The position numbers were made by a program, and so were the translations under genes. A stretch of 64,000 nt of DNA, taken from contig NZ_BMER01000003.1 in assembly GCF_014636865.1 (NCBI RefSeq), positions 434,215 to 498,214 on the forward strand, read 5' to 3'. This document shows, one piece after another, positions 28,101 through 37,761 of the stretch (the first letter of the stretch is position 1; the number at the start of each line of letters is the position of its first letter). Source of the stretch: Parapedobacter pyrenivorans (lineage in GTDB: Bacteria; Bacteroidota; Bacteroidia; Sphingobacteriales; Sphingobacteriaceae). Under the pieces are notes generated by a model. That model worked only from the letters and a program-made list of their open reading frames with translations. It was not told the DNA's origin and did no database searches.

Positions 28101-28253
28101 AACTGTTGAAATTGATGTGCCTTTTACGGTCACCGTGGCACCTGTAAGTGAAACCCCGGAGGGATCCGTTACCTTGCCTGAAATAATAGCCTGACCAGTC
28201 GCATGAAAAACAACGAACAAAAGCAAAACATTAAAAAATAATACTTTCCTCAT
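25152..28253 (-). CDS. SusC/RagA family TonB-dependent outer membrane transporter
   Basis: The 1033-residue product imports glycan fragments across the outer membrane. In order it has a signal peptide (MRKVLFFNVLLLFVVFHATG), a carboxypeptidase-regulatory-like domain (ISGKVTDPSGVSLTGATVTV), the plug with IVVGYGVQKKVNV and SIRGTSTIGNS and the SusC hallmark SVLKDASAGIYGSRAANGVI, and a 22-strand-type barrel ending TRVLALGARVSF. The start MRKV at 28253 is chosen; ATG at 28259 is also possible. No FecR/anti-sigma extension is seen, so control is probably by the divergent LacI protein. Confidence 0.96.
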   Translation of the reverse strand: MRKVLFFNVLLLFVVFHATGQAIISGKVTDPSGVSLTGATVTVKGTSISTVTDNEGNYSLSNVPENSVLLFSFIGMTTQEIAVENRAIINVELTGQATEMEEAIVVGYGVQKKVNVIGSVSTLSPEEITATPSPNVSSALSGRVPGLFVAQSSGRPGADNASLSIRGTSTIGNSYDNTAVLVVIDGIPGRDLNSIAPGDIESLSVLKDASAGIYGSRAANGVILVTTKSGKESPPRFEFDFYSGWSSASLLPKMTDATTYATMVREVQSYRGISEENMAYSAEDVEKFKSGNYPWTHPNTDWFSTVIKDYSKSDQYNFRVSGGSKDIKYYGGFGAMKDDGIYRSGSSSHHRYNYRLNLQADLNEYITLNLNVAGTQSNIMDPYNTEFTSIIRNLPVSTAIWPTGEPGPDIEKAQQPVTDTDASKTGYTDNKRYTSQNMLTATVKIPWVDGLSVIGNYSYDMLFGVQKYVQDLATLYFLDKDAYLAAGNDGSQNGQAFLTPQIRAEIADPRVEDTYSDSRRVTNSLKINYDKSFDKHSISTFAAVESMDYLDKGITAYRRGFQTVALPYLNFGSTEEMSNSSSVGVDARLNYFGRLAYNYDSKYLFEFTFRRDGSLRFSKDAGRWGNFPSVLLGWTASSEDFWQNNIQAINYFKLKASWGQLGNDAILPFQYLTMYATGDGQTFGPSRGYQTSLYQVGEPNPNITWEVANVFNVGFESFMLDSKIRFDIDAFYQKRTDILVARNASVPDFTGLSLPDENFGIVSSKGFDATLGYRSKSTKFDYAVTGIFSFARNKIIEYDEPAVSYDWQRLTGHPTSAFLQYKAIGIYRDAEHVNSTPHVPGARAGDVILADYNGDGEITEADRTVYNLNGDPEITFGVNVSVRYGNIQLQALVQGVGNNWRRIAETEGDFIYMGTFGNYFQYYADDRWTESNTDATMHRAFERVEEYWRKDAYLSSFDYYNMAFARLKSVELSYNFTENQLKSVRLKGASVYVTGKNLFFLYNKNAVGTDPEVSSVSTYPTTRVLALGARVSF

Positions 28254-28366
28254 AATCATAGATGTTAAATTGGACGCTTTTATGCTGAGGGCATATACTA
28301 GCTCATATAAGAGCAATGATAACGACAATAATTAATTGTAGAACTGACTTTACCTCAAAATATCTA

Positions 28367-28392
28367 CGCAATCGATACCGGTAACGATTGCG
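28367..28392. promoter_or_regulatory. Operator candidate between susC and the LacI gene
   Basis: Perfect 8-bp arms CGCAATCG and CGATTGCG flank ATACCGGTAA. It lies in the divergent intergenic region, 114 bp from the susC ATG and 52 bp from the LacI start, where one protein could control both directions. Confidence 0.68.
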
Positions 28393-28416
28393 AAACCTGT
28401 ATTTCACTGAAATTTC

Positions 28417-28424
28417 TATATTTG
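28417..28424 (+). promoter_or_regulatory. -7 element of the LacI gene
   Basis: TATATTTG matches TAnnTTTG, 20 bp before the GTG start at 28445. The operator candidate is just upstream. Confidence 0.55.
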
Positions 28425-28444
28425 TCTTCTAGCAAAATTAAATC

Positions 28445-29452
28445 GTGTTCAAACCCATCACTATAAAAGATATTGCACAAGCATTGGATCTTTCCCCTTC
28501 CACGGTATCACGCGCACTTAGTGACAGCTATGAAATCAACGAGGAAACCAAAAAGCGCGTCATCGAATATGCAGAGCAGCATAGTTATCGCCGCAACCCG
28601 ATGGCGTCCAGCCTACGGCATGGGCGTAGCTATTCCATCGGAGTGATTGTGTGTGAGGTTGCAAACAGCTTCTTTTCCCAAGCGATTGACGGGATTGAAT
28701 CGGTAGCATATGGAAAGGGGTATCACGTTATTATTTCGCAAAGTCATGATGCTTACGAGCGCGAAGTCGTGAATATCCAACACCTGGCCAATCGTGCGGT
28801 CGATGGCTTACTCATTTCGATGTCTGCTGAAACAAAAGATTTTTCGCACATCATAACCCTTCACGAACAAGGCTTACCCATTGTGTTTTTTGACCGTATT
28901 ATCGATGTCTTTGATACCCATACGGTCACGTCAGATAACAAAAAGGGTGCGCAGAAAGCCACGCAGTCGCTCATCGACCGTGGTTTTAAAAAAATCGCAC
29001 ACCTAGCCAATGCCCCGCACCTATCCATTACTGCCGAACGGCTGGAAGGGTTTGAATCCGCTTTGCGGGCCAATAATATACCGCTCAACGAATCGCTTAT
29101 CCGCTATTGCCATCACGGGGGGCGGATTCAACGAGAAGTTGAAGAGGCCGTGCGCTACTTTCTCGACCTCGATGAAAGGCCAGATGCTATTTTTGTGGCA
29201 AGTGATCGCCTAAGTATGGGCTGCTTGAGTGCTTATAACAAACTGGCACCAAAAGCCGAACATCCCGCAATTGCGGGCTTTTCCAATTCGGATGTGCTTG
29301 ACCTCTTGCAACCCGGATTCACATGTATCCGGCAACCTGCCATTGAAATGGGCCGGGTTGCCATGGAGATGCTCATCCAACTGATCGAAAGCAGATATCC
29401 TGTGTACGAATTCGAAAATACCGTATTGGAAACGGAATTGATTTCACGCTAG
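28445..29452 (+). CDS. LacI family transcriptional regulator
   Basis: A 335-residue regulator with an N-terminal helix-turn-helix and hinge helix (TIKDIAQALDLSPSTVSRALSD, cited as TIKDIAQALDLSPSTVSRAL) and a periplasmic-binding-protein-like ligand domain (SIGVIVCEVANSFFSQAIDGIE region; IAHLANAPHLSITAERLEGF; late AIAGFSNSDVLDLLQPGFT). It starts with GTG. Divergent placement beside susC and matching operator candidates across the locus suggest it is the local regulator; a uronate or its oligosaccharide would be the inducer (inference). Confidence 0.93.
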   Translation: MFKPITIKDIAQALDLSPSTVSRALSDSYEINEETKKRVIEYAEQHSYRRNPMASSLRHGRSYSIGVIVCEVANSFFSQAIDGIESVAYGKGYHVIISQSHDAYEREVVNIQHLANRAVDGLLISMSAETKDFSHIITLHEQGLPIVFFDRIIDVFDTHTVTSDNKKGAQKATQSLIDRGFKKIAHLANAPHLSITAERLEGFESALRANNIPLNESLIRYCHHGGRIQREVEEAVRYFLDLDERPDAIFVASDRLSMGCLSAYNKLAPKAEHPAIAGFSNSDVLDLLQPGFTCIRQPAIEMGRVAMEMLIQLIESRYPVYEFENTVLETELISR

Positions 29453-31144
<1,692 letters not shown>

Positions 31145-31151
31145 AGAGCAA

Positions 31152-31709
31152 TCAATGTACAAACAGGCCGACCGTCAGAAACACGTTGTGCTGATGGGAG
31201 CTACGGCTCGAAAACCGGGAGTCGAACTGCTGGAAGCCATACCCCGCACTGAATAGCAGGTCTGAGCCGAGCACCAACATGTGGCCATACGTGATACCGG
31301 CCTTGGCGACAAACCCCTTAAAATAGTCGTTCCCAATGCTGGGCGCATAGCCGGCATTGGCTACCACACCAAGGGTACCCAATGGAGACAATTGTGCAAA
31401 AGGTGCCCGGAAATCGGCAAATATGGGCAACGTGTTTACCCGGCGGGTGGATCGCCTACCGTCTCCAAGGGTGGTCTTGCCTCGGTAAACATCATTACTG
31501 ATTCCCAGCCCCAGATACATGCGGTCATAAAAATTGCGGCCAAATGCAAACTGGAATTGGTAGCCATGCATCGGGTTTTGATCGCTGGTGGTTGCTATAC
31601 CGAAAATACCGCCCGCCTGCAACAACGTATAGGTACCACGGCGCTGGGCTTGCCCATCAAAACAACAGCAAATTAATAAGATTGCAAATACAAAAGTAGC
31701 TTTGTTCAT
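31152..31709 (-). CDS. Small outer-membrane beta-barrel-like protein
   Basis: A 185-residue exported protein of unknown function. It has a signal peptide (MNKATFVFAILLICCCFDGQ, cleavage near AQR) and alternating hydrophobic strands ending in VFLTVGLFVH, a usual barrel C terminus. An adjacent ATG at 31712 gives one more residue. It follows holA with no gap, so it is probably co-transcribed, although no functional link is evident. Confidence 0.7.
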   Translation of the reverse strand: MNKATFVFAILLICCCFDGQAQRRGTYTLLQAGGIFGIATTSDQNPMHGYQFQFAFGRNFYDRMYLGLGISNDVYRGKTTLGDGRRSTRRVNTLPIFADFRAPFAQLSPLGTLGVVANAGYAPSIGNDYFKGFVAKAGITYGHMLVLGSDLLFSAGYGFQQFDSRFSSRSSHQHNVFLTVGLFVH

Positions 31710-31712
31710 CAT

Positions 31713-32717
31713 TCAATTAAGGATTTTATAAACCAATTCCTTGAGCAGATCGCCTTGTTCCACGTTTGCCGCGTTCAGTCCCTTGCACTTCAAATCACAA
31801 TCACGCAAATAAGCGATGATGTCAAACGTTTTCCGCCGGCTATAACTACGGGCAGCTGTATCGTATTCCCGTGTAAAAAATGGATGCACCCCCAACTCAC
31901 GAGCAACAATCTGCGGCGATTTATCCGATAAGTAGTGATATTTCAGTATCTTGGTAAAATAACCGGCCATAGCGCCTAATATGACCTGTATCGGATTGCT
32001 ACGCGGATTAGCTGCAAAATAATCTACGATTTGGAACGCTTTGACAATGTCTCGCTTTGCCAGCGCAGTATTCAATTCAAAAACATTGAAGTCTTTGCTG
32101 ATTCCGATGTTCTGTTCGATGTCCAACGCCGAAATCTCTCGGTCCTTCGGCACATTGAGCATAAGCTTCTCCAGTTCATTAACAACTTTTGATAAGTCAT
32201 TGCCCAGGTATTCGGCCATCATAGCTGCTGCCTGCGGATGGATACGCCATCCTCGGTCCTTTGTGTAAGTGGTAATCCAAGGCGCTATCTTATCGTCATA
32301 TAATTTGGCTGACTCGAGCACCACTCCCGCTTTCTCTGCCACTTTATAGATCTTCCGTCGTTTGTCGAATTTTGAATGTTTATGGGCTAACACCAAAACC
32401 GTACTTTTCATGGGATTGCTCAAATACGCCAACAACAATTCGTCGTCTTTCCATTTGAGGTTTTGCGCCTCTTTAACGATAATCACCTGATGGTCGCTCA
32501 TCATCGGATAACGCTTGGATGCATTAACAATGGTCGAAAAGTCGGTATCCTTGCCATACAGCACGGTTTGATCAAATCCTTTCTGTGCCTCTTCAAGCAC
32601 GTTCTCTTCAATGTAATCGCTTACCAAATCAATGGAGTACGATTCTTCGCCATGAAGCAGGTAAACGGGCAGAAGCTTCTTGCCTTTTATATCTGATATG
32701 AGTTGGTTGGCATCCAT
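31713..32717 (-). CDS. holA: DNA polymerase III subunit delta
   Basis: The delta subunit opens the sliding clamp in the clamp loader. The 334-residue product has the N-terminal AAA+-like domain (KLLPVYLLHGEESYSIDLV; MSDHQVIIVKEAQNLKWKD), the middle lid region (ELEKLMLNVPKDREISALDIEQNIG) and the C-terminal collar segment. As usual for delta it lacks a Walker A motif. It diverges from the HsdR-N-like gene. Confidence 0.93.
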   Translation of the reverse strand: MDANQLISDIKGKKLLPVYLLHGEESYSIDLVSDYIEENVLEEAQKGFDQTVLYGKDTDFSTIVNASKRYPMMSDHQVIIVKEAQNLKWKDDELLLAYLSNPMKSTVLVLAHKHSKFDKRRKIYKVAEKAGVVLESAKLYDDKIAPWITTYTKDRGWRIHPQAAAMMAEYLGNDLSKVVNELEKLMLNVPKDREISALDIEQNIGISKDFNVFELNTALAKRDIVKAFQIVDYFAANPRSNPIQVILGAMAGYFTKILKYHYLSDKSPQIVARELGVHPFFTREYDTAARSYSRRKTFDIIAYLRDCDLKCKGLNAANVEQGDLLKELVYKILN

Positions 32718-32786
32718 ATGATTCTAAACAACAACTGGGTAAACAGCGTTCTATCTTTCGGGTCGCCAAATTACACATTTAAACCC

Positions 32787-32794
32787 TACTTTTG
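32787..32794 (+). promoter_or_regulatory. -7 element of the HsdR-N-like gene
   Basis: TACTTTTG ends four bases before the ATG at 32799, implying a leaderless transcript and excluding in-frame starts further upstream. Confidence 0.6.
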
Positions 32795-32798
32795 CAAT

Positions 32799-33254
32799 AT
32801 GTTTATACCCATACCGCTTAATTTGCCTGCATATGCGGCCAAAATCCAACGGGATGGCAGCAGGTTATTCATATTTGACGAACTACGGAAAAAACAGCTC
32901 GTGCTGACCCCTGAAGAATGGGTACGCCAGCATTGGGTACAACACCTTATACATGTCAAAAAATATCCAAGATCACTTATCAACATAGAGGGCGGGCTTA
33001 CCCTCAACGACATGCGTCGGCGGAGCGATTTGGTGATCTATGATAATGAAGGCAACAAGATTCTGTTGGCGGAATTTAAAGCACCATCTGTGAAGATCAC
33101 GCAGGCTGCATTCGAACAGATTGCTCATTATAACACGGTGCATCGGGTCCCTTTCCTGCTGGTCAGCAACGGCCTGCAACACTATTACTGCCGCATTCAT
33201 TTTGAACAGAAACGCGTTGAGTTTCTGACCGATTTACCCAATTATTCCTATTGA
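32799..33254 (+). CDS. Type I restriction enzyme R N-terminal domain protein, stand-alone
   Basis: A 151-residue protein made of one HSDR_N-type PD-(D/E)xK nuclease fold. The opening MFIPIPLNLPAYAAKIQ is followed by TPEEWVRQHWVQHLI, then the nuclease core: RSDLVIYDNEGNKILLAEFK with D, E and K in the usual spacing, and a Gln helix (AFEQIAHYN). No helicase, methylase or specificity gene is nearby, so it is not a restriction system here. Such single-domain proteins are common in Bacteroidota; the role may be in DNA repair or is unknown. Confidence 0.82.
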   Translation: MFIPIPLNLPAYAAKIQRDGSRLFIFDELRKKQLVLTPEEWVRQHWVQHLIHVKKYPRSLINIEGGLTLNDMRRRSDLVIYDNEGNKILLAEFKAPSVKITQAAFEQIAHYNTVHRVPFLLVSNGLQHYYCRIHFEQKRVEFLTDLPNYSY

Positions 33255-33434
33255 ACAAATCATAAATTCCGCGACAAAACAGACAGGCTGGCAGTATAAT
33301 CGCACGGCATTTTGACAGTTATATTCCCAGCAAATCCAATGGCGCGATGTTTGTCCAACCATTTAATACCATTCAAGTATTAGAAAAATTGGACGAAATC
33401 ACATATATTAGCAGGATTAATCGAACAAACAACC

Positions 33435-34130
33435 ATGAGTATAGATAAAAACGAATTCAGAAAATATGCGATCAAACACCACCGTATCGGCAGCCAGCAT
33501 GTGGATGGTTTCATCGGACGTGTGGAACGCAAAATGCCTACATCGCTCACCCCATACATCATCGAAGAACGGCAATTGAATGTTGCCCAAATGGATGTGT
33601 TCTCCCGGCTAATGATGGACCGTATCATTTTTTTGGGTGATGCAGTGAGTGATCAGGTCGCCAACATTATACAAGCGCAACTCCTGTTTCTTCAATCTGC
33701 TGATGCCCAGCGCGACATCCAAATTTACATAAACTCACCAGGCGGCAGTGTTTATGCCGGATTAGGCATTTACGACACCATGCAGTACATCACGCCCGAC
33801 GTGGCCACTATCTGTACAGGAATGGCTGCTTCGATGGGAGCGGTATTGCTTTGTGCGGGGGCCAAAGGAAAACGCGCAGCGTTGACCCATTCGCGGGTGA
33901 TGATACACCAGCCTTCCGGAGGCGCCCAGGGCGTGGCCACGGATATGGAAATCAACCTCCGGGAAATGCTAAAATTGAAAAAAGAATTATACGATATTAT
34001 CGCGCACCATTCTGGGAAACCTTACGAATGGGTTGAAAAGTCGTCCGACCGCGATTATTGGATGACCTCTTCAGAAGCCAAAGAACATGGGATGGTAGAT
34101 GAGGTACTGACGTCCAAAAAGGAAAAATAG
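33435..34130 (+). CDS. clpP: ATP-dependent Clp protease proteolytic subunit
   Basis: ClpP forms the 14-subunit chamber that degrades proteins fed by ClpX or ClpA/C. The 231-residue product has catalytic S133 in GMAASMGA and H158 in [12 protein letters not shown], and the oxyanion loop [11 protein letters not shown]. About 30 extra residues precede the usual N terminus. It is followed by clpX after 2 bp, forming the classic operon. Confidence 0.96.
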   Translation: MSIDKNEFRKYAIKHHRIGSQHVDGFIGRVERKMPTSLTPYIIEERQLNVAQMDVFSRLMMDRIIFLGDAVSDQVANIIQAQLLFLQSADAQRDIQIYINSPGGSVYAGLGIYDTMQYITPDVATICTGMAASMGAVLLCAGAKGKRAALTHSRVMIHQPSGGAQGVATDMEINLREMLKLKKELYDIIAHHSGKPYEWVEKSSDRDYWMTSSEAKEHGMVDEVLTSKKEK

Positions 34131-34132
34131 GC

Positions 34133-35380
34133 ATGGCAAAGAATATGAAGGAAGTAACTTGCTCATTTTGTGGCATACGAAAGCAGGATGCGCTGATGCT
34201 CATCGCTGGTGATGGTGCACATATCTGCGACCGATGCATCACCCAGGCCGGTGAAATATTGACCGAAGAGATGAACCTCCGCAAAAGCAAGGCCTTACAA
34301 ACCGCGCTGAAACTCATACGGCCCATCGAGATCAAAGAACATCTTGACCGTTATGTGATCGGGCAGGACGATGCCAAGAAAGTGATGGCGGTATCAGTAT
34401 ACAACCACTACAAGCGGCTCAACCAAAAGGTGGAGAAGGATGAAATCGAGCTAGAAAAATCAAACATCATCATGGTGGGCGAAACCGGCACCGGTAAAAC
34501 ATTGCTGGCGAAGACGATTGCCAAAATCCTGAACGTCCCTTTTTGCATTTGTGACGCCACCGTTTTGACAGAAGCGGGGTATGTGGGTGAGGACGTAGAA
34601 AGTATACTCACCCGGTTGCTGCAGGCTGCGGATTATGACGTGGCGGCCGCCGAAAGGGGTATTATCTATATCGACGAGATCGACAAGATCGCCCGCAAAA
34701 GCGATAATCCTTCCATTACGCGTGACGTATCTGGTGAAGGGGTACAACAAGCGCTGTTGAAAATACTGGAGGGGACCATCGTGAACGTACCGCCGCAGGG
34801 TGGGCGCAAGCATCCCGACCAAAAGATGATTGCAGTAAACACCAACAATATCTTGTTTATGTGCGGTGGAGCGTTTGATGGCATCCAGAAAAAGATAGCC
34901 AATCGTTTGCGTACCCAAACCATCGGATACAAGGTCAACAAGGATGATGTTGATATCGACATGAACAATCTGTATAAATACATTACACCGCAGGATTTAA
35001 AGAACTACGGGCTTATCCCCGAACTTATTGGCCGGTTGCCTGTACTCACCTACCTCAATCCGCTCGATAAGGAGACGCTATTGAATATCCTTACTGAGCC
35101 AAAAAATGCACTGATTAAGCAGTATAAAAAATTATTTGATTACGAAGACGTCGAGCTGAAATTCGATAACGATGTCTTTCGGTTCATCGTGGATAAAGCT
35201 GATGAATTCAAGCTCGGTGCACGCGGTCTCCGTTCGATCTGCGAGGCCATCATGCTGGATGCCATGTTCGAAATCCCTTCCGAAAAAAATAAGGGCGAAC
35301 AACGGGAGCTCTATATATCACTCGAATACGCCAAACATAAATTCGAGAAATCTGACTTAAAGAAGCTGAAAGCAGCTTAA
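34133..35380 (+). CDS. clpX: ATP-dependent Clp protease ATP-binding subunit ClpX
   Basis: ClpX unfolds substrates and feeds them to ClpP. The 415-residue product has the N-terminal zinc domain (C10, C13, C32, C35), Walker A GETGTGKT (116-123), the Walker B region [14 protein letters not shown], and the sensor-2 segment [13 protein letters not shown]. The ClpP-docking loop reads TIGYKV in place of the IGF seen in E. coli. It lies 2 bp after clpP, and a strong terminator follows. Confidence 0.97.
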   Translation: MAKNMKEVTCSFCGIRKQDALMLIAGDGAHICDRCITQAGEILTEEMNLRKSKALQTALKLIRPIEIKEHLDRYVIGQDDAKKVMAVSVYNHYKRLNQKVEKDEIELEKSNIIMVGETGTGKTLLAKTIAKILNVPFCICDATVLTEAGYVGEDVESILTRLLQAADYDVAAAERGIIYIDEIDKIARKSDNPSITRDVSGEGVQQALLKILEGTIVNVPPQGGRKHPDQKMIAVNTNNILFMCGGAFDGIQKKIANRLRTQTIGYKVNKDDVDIDMNNLYKYITPQDLKNYGLIPELIGRLPVLTYLNPLDKETLLNILTEPKNALIKQYKKLFDYEDVELKFDNDVFRFIVDKADEFKLGARGLRSICEAIMLDAMFEIPSEKNKGEQRELYISLEYAKHKFEKSDLKKLKAA

Positions 35381-35384
35381 CGTT

Positions 35385-35413
35385 TCCCCCGCCAAAAACG
35401 GGGGATTTTTTTT
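35385..35413 (+). terminator. Terminator of the clpP-clpX operon
   Basis: TCCCCCG (35385-35391) pairs with CGGGGGA (35399-35405) around a CCAAAAA loop, followed by eight T. The last T is the first base of the next promoter's -7 element. Confidence 0.92.
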
Positions 35414-35420
35414 AAGTTTG
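35413..35420 (+). promoter_or_regulatory. -7 element of the AMP nucleosidase gene
   Basis: TAAGTTTG matches TAnnTTTG, 28 bp before the ATG at 35449. It directly abuts the clpX terminator. Confidence 0.55.
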
Positions 35421-35448
35421 TATTAACGCACGATATCACCCCACGGCT

Positions 35449-36270
35449 ATGACAAAAGAAAAGACAAAACCGGTACAAAGCCCCATCAAGCCTGGTTTGA
35501 AAAGCAAGGCGGATATCGTAAACAACTGGTTACCCAGGTACACCAGTCGCCCATTGGAAGAATTTGGAGAATATATTCTGCTTACGAATTTTTCCAATTA
35601 TGTTAAATTATTCTCGGAGATGCATGATAACGCCCCCATCATGGGGTTGGATAAGCCCATGCAAAGTGTCACCGCAGCGGGCATTACCATCATCAATTTC
35701 GGAATGGGCAGCCCCATGGCAGCCACGATTATGGACCTATTGTCGGCCATATCTCCAAAAGCGGTATTGTTTCTGGGCAAGGCGGGCGGGCTGAAAAAGA
35801 AAAATAAAATTGGCGACCTGGTACTCCCCATTGCTGCCATAAGGGGTGAGGGAACATCCACCGATTATTTCCCACCTGAGGTACCTGCACTGCCTGCCTT
35901 TGCTTTACAGAAAGCCATATCGACTACCATACGAGACCATGCCTTAGATTATTGGACAGGCACGGTTTATACGACGAATAGGCGGGTATGGGAGCACGAC
36001 AAGGATTTCAAGAAATACCTTAAAAGTATCCGCGCAATGCTGGTGGATATGGAGACGGCTACCATATTTTCCGTAGGTTTTGCCAACAAAATCCCTACAG
36101 GCGCCTTGTTGTTGGTATCAGACCAACCGATGATTCCCGAAGGTGTAAAAACAGTAGAAAGCGATTCAAGTGTCACCGCCCAATTCGTAGAAACCCACCT
36201 AACTATTGGCATCGAATCACTCCGTCAATTGATCAACAACGGCCTCACCGTAAAACACCTGAAATTCTAA
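35449..36270 (+). CDS. amn: AMP nucleosidase, Bacteroidota type
   Basis: The enzyme cleaves AMP to adenine and ribose-5-phosphate. The 273-residue product belongs to the purine nucleoside phosphorylase fold: ITIINFGMGSPMAATIMDLL, VLFLGKAGGLKKKNKIGDLVLP, VDMETATIFSVGFANKIP and LLLVSDQPMIPEGVK. It lacks the large N-terminal domain of E. coli Amn, as expected for the short type. A position-specific substrate test is not possible from sequence; another nucleotide or nucleoside is possible. Confidence 0.85.
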   Translation: MTKEKTKPVQSPIKPGLKSKADIVNNWLPRYTSRPLEEFGEYILLTNFSNYVKLFSEMHDNAPIMGLDKPMQSVTAAGITIINFGMGSPMAATIMDLLSAISPKAVLFLGKAGGLKKKNKIGDLVLPIAAIRGEGTSTDYFPPEVPALPAFALQKAISTTIRDHALDYWTGTVYTTNRRVWEHDKDFKKYLKSIRAMLVDMETATIFSVGFANKIPTGALLLVSDQPMIPEGVKTVESDSSVTAQFVETHLTIGIESLRQLINNGLTVKHLKF

Positions 36271-36286
36271 ATCGGATAATTTATCC

Positions 36287-36294
36287 TATTTTTG
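36287..36294 (+). promoter_or_regulatory. -7 element of the cystathionine beta-synthase gene
   Basis: TATTTTTG matches TAnnTTTG, 48 bp before the ATG at 36343. Confidence 0.5.
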
Positions 36295-36342
36295 TACAAA
36301 TGGCCGCGCGTCCGCTTACCATTGCGGCCAAGTATATAAATT

Positions 36343-37704
36343 ATGTGGCACAACAATATATTGGAGACGATTGGCAATACGCCGTTAGTCAAACTCAACA
36401 GCATCACCAAACAGGTGAAGGGCACGGTGTTGGTCAAGCTAGAAACTACGAACCCTGGCAATTCCATAAAGGATCGGATGGCCGTAAAGATGATAGCGGA
36501 CGCCGAGGCTTCAGGCCTGCTCAAACCGGGGGGCACCATCATAGAAGGCACATCGGGCAATACAGGCATGGGACTAGCCATTGCAGCCGTGATCAAGGGA
36601 TACCGATGCATATTCACCACTACGGATAAGCAATCCAAGGAAAAAATAGACGCCTTGCGGGCATTTGGCGCCGAAGTAATCGTATGCCCCACCAATGTCG
36701 ATCCCGAAGACCCTCGCTCCTATTATTCCGTATCCAGCCGCCTGGAACGTGAAATCCCCAATTCCTGGAAGGCAAACCAGTACGACAACCTATCCAATAC
36801 CCAAGCTCACTACGAGCAGACGGGCCCTGAAATCTGGGAACAGACCGAAGGGAAAGTCACGCATTTGGTGGTAGGTGTCGGTACGGGGGGCACCATCAGC
36901 GGCGCAGGAAAATACCTCAAGGAGAAGAACCCCCGTATTAAAGTATGGGGTATTGATTCGTACGGTTCTGTCTTTAAGAAATACAAAGAAACCGGCATTT
37001 TCGATAAGGATGAGATATACCCCTATATTACAGAGGGGATCGGTGAGGATTTTCTGCCTAAGAATGTGGATTTCGACGTTATTGATTGCTTCGAGAAAGT
37101 CACCGACAAAGATGCGGCCCTCATGACCCGCGATATTGCCCGCAAGGAGGGAATCTTTGCCGGAAATTCTGCGGGCGCCGCCGTGGCTGGTCTACTACAA
37201 CTTAAAGATAAGCTTACAGAGGACGATGTGGTGGTTGTTGTTTTCCATGATCACGGCTCGCGCTATATGGGTAAAATGTACAACGAAGATTGGCTCCGCG
37301 AACGCGGGTTCCTCGAAGACGAAAAGCTCACCGCACAGACCATCCTTAGAAAACGCGGGGATGTACCCATCGTCATGGCCGATGTGGAACAATCTGTAAT
37401 AGAGACCTTCAACAGCATGAAAACCCTTAATATCTCCCAGATCCCAGTCACACAACAGGGCATGGTCATCGGTAAAGTCACCGAATCTGATATTTTGAAT
37501 GCACTATTGGAAAACCCGGCATTGAAGTCCGCTCAAGTCATGGAAATCTGTACGCCACCGTTTCCCTTCGTGGATCTCCGTACCTCTATTGACAAAATAT
37601 CATCGCTCATCCACAAAGACAATCAAGCGGTGTTGGTGGAAGATGAATATGGAAAAATCGCCATCATTACCCAATACGACATCATCAATGCCATTTCGGG
37701 ATAA
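36343..37704 (+). CDS. Cystathionine beta-synthase
   Basis: A PLP enzyme of the cysteine synthase fold that joins serine (or a related substrate) and homocysteine. The 453-residue product has the PLP lysine K43 in NPGNSIKDRM, the substrate loop EGTSGNTGMGLA, the phosphate cup GVGTGGTISGAGKYL, and two C-terminal CBS repeats (about 335-453) that in relatives bind nucleotide regulators. The CBS pair separates it from simple cysteine synthases. An exact substrate pair cannot be read from sequence. Confidence 0.92.
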   Translation: MWHNNILETIGNTPLVKLNSITKQVKGTVLVKLETTNPGNSIKDRMAVKMIADAEASGLLKPGGTIIEGTSGNTGMGLAIAAVIKGYRCIFTTTDKQSKEKIDALRAFGAEVIVCPTNVDPEDPRSYYSVSSRLEREIPNSWKANQYDNLSNTQAHYEQTGPEIWEQTEGKVTHLVVGVGTGGTISGAGKYLKEKNPRIKVWGIDSYGSVFKKYKETGIFDKDEIYPYITEGIGEDFLPKNVDFDVIDCFEKVTDKDAALMTRDIARKEGIFAGNSAGAAVAGLLQLKDKLTEDDVVVVVFHDHGSRYMGKMYNEDWLRERGFLEDEKLTAQTILRKRGDVPIVMADVEQSVIETFNSMKTLNISQIPVTQQGMVIGKVTESDILNALLENPALKSAQVMEICTPPFPFVDLRTSIDKISSLIHKDNQAVLVEDEYGKIAIITQYDIINAISG

Positions 37705-37709
37705 ACAAA

Positions 37710-37738
37710 AGCGGGTGCCCCCGGAAAGGGCACCCGCT
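37710..37738 (-). terminator. Shared hairpin between the CBS and YceI genes
   Basis: AGCGGGTGCCC (37710-37720) pairs with GGGCACCCGCT (37728-37738) around a 7-nt loop. A CTTTTGTTT tail follows only on the minus strand, so it mainly terminates the YceI gene and possibly also the convergent gene. Confidence 0.8.
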
Positions 37739-37761
37739 GCTATTCAATTTCTTTCACCCAC

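Noticed and set aside
32799-33254. Remnant of a type I restriction system
   Set aside because: The frame is intact, has its own promoter and lies among housekeeping genes, with no hsdM/hsdS fragments.
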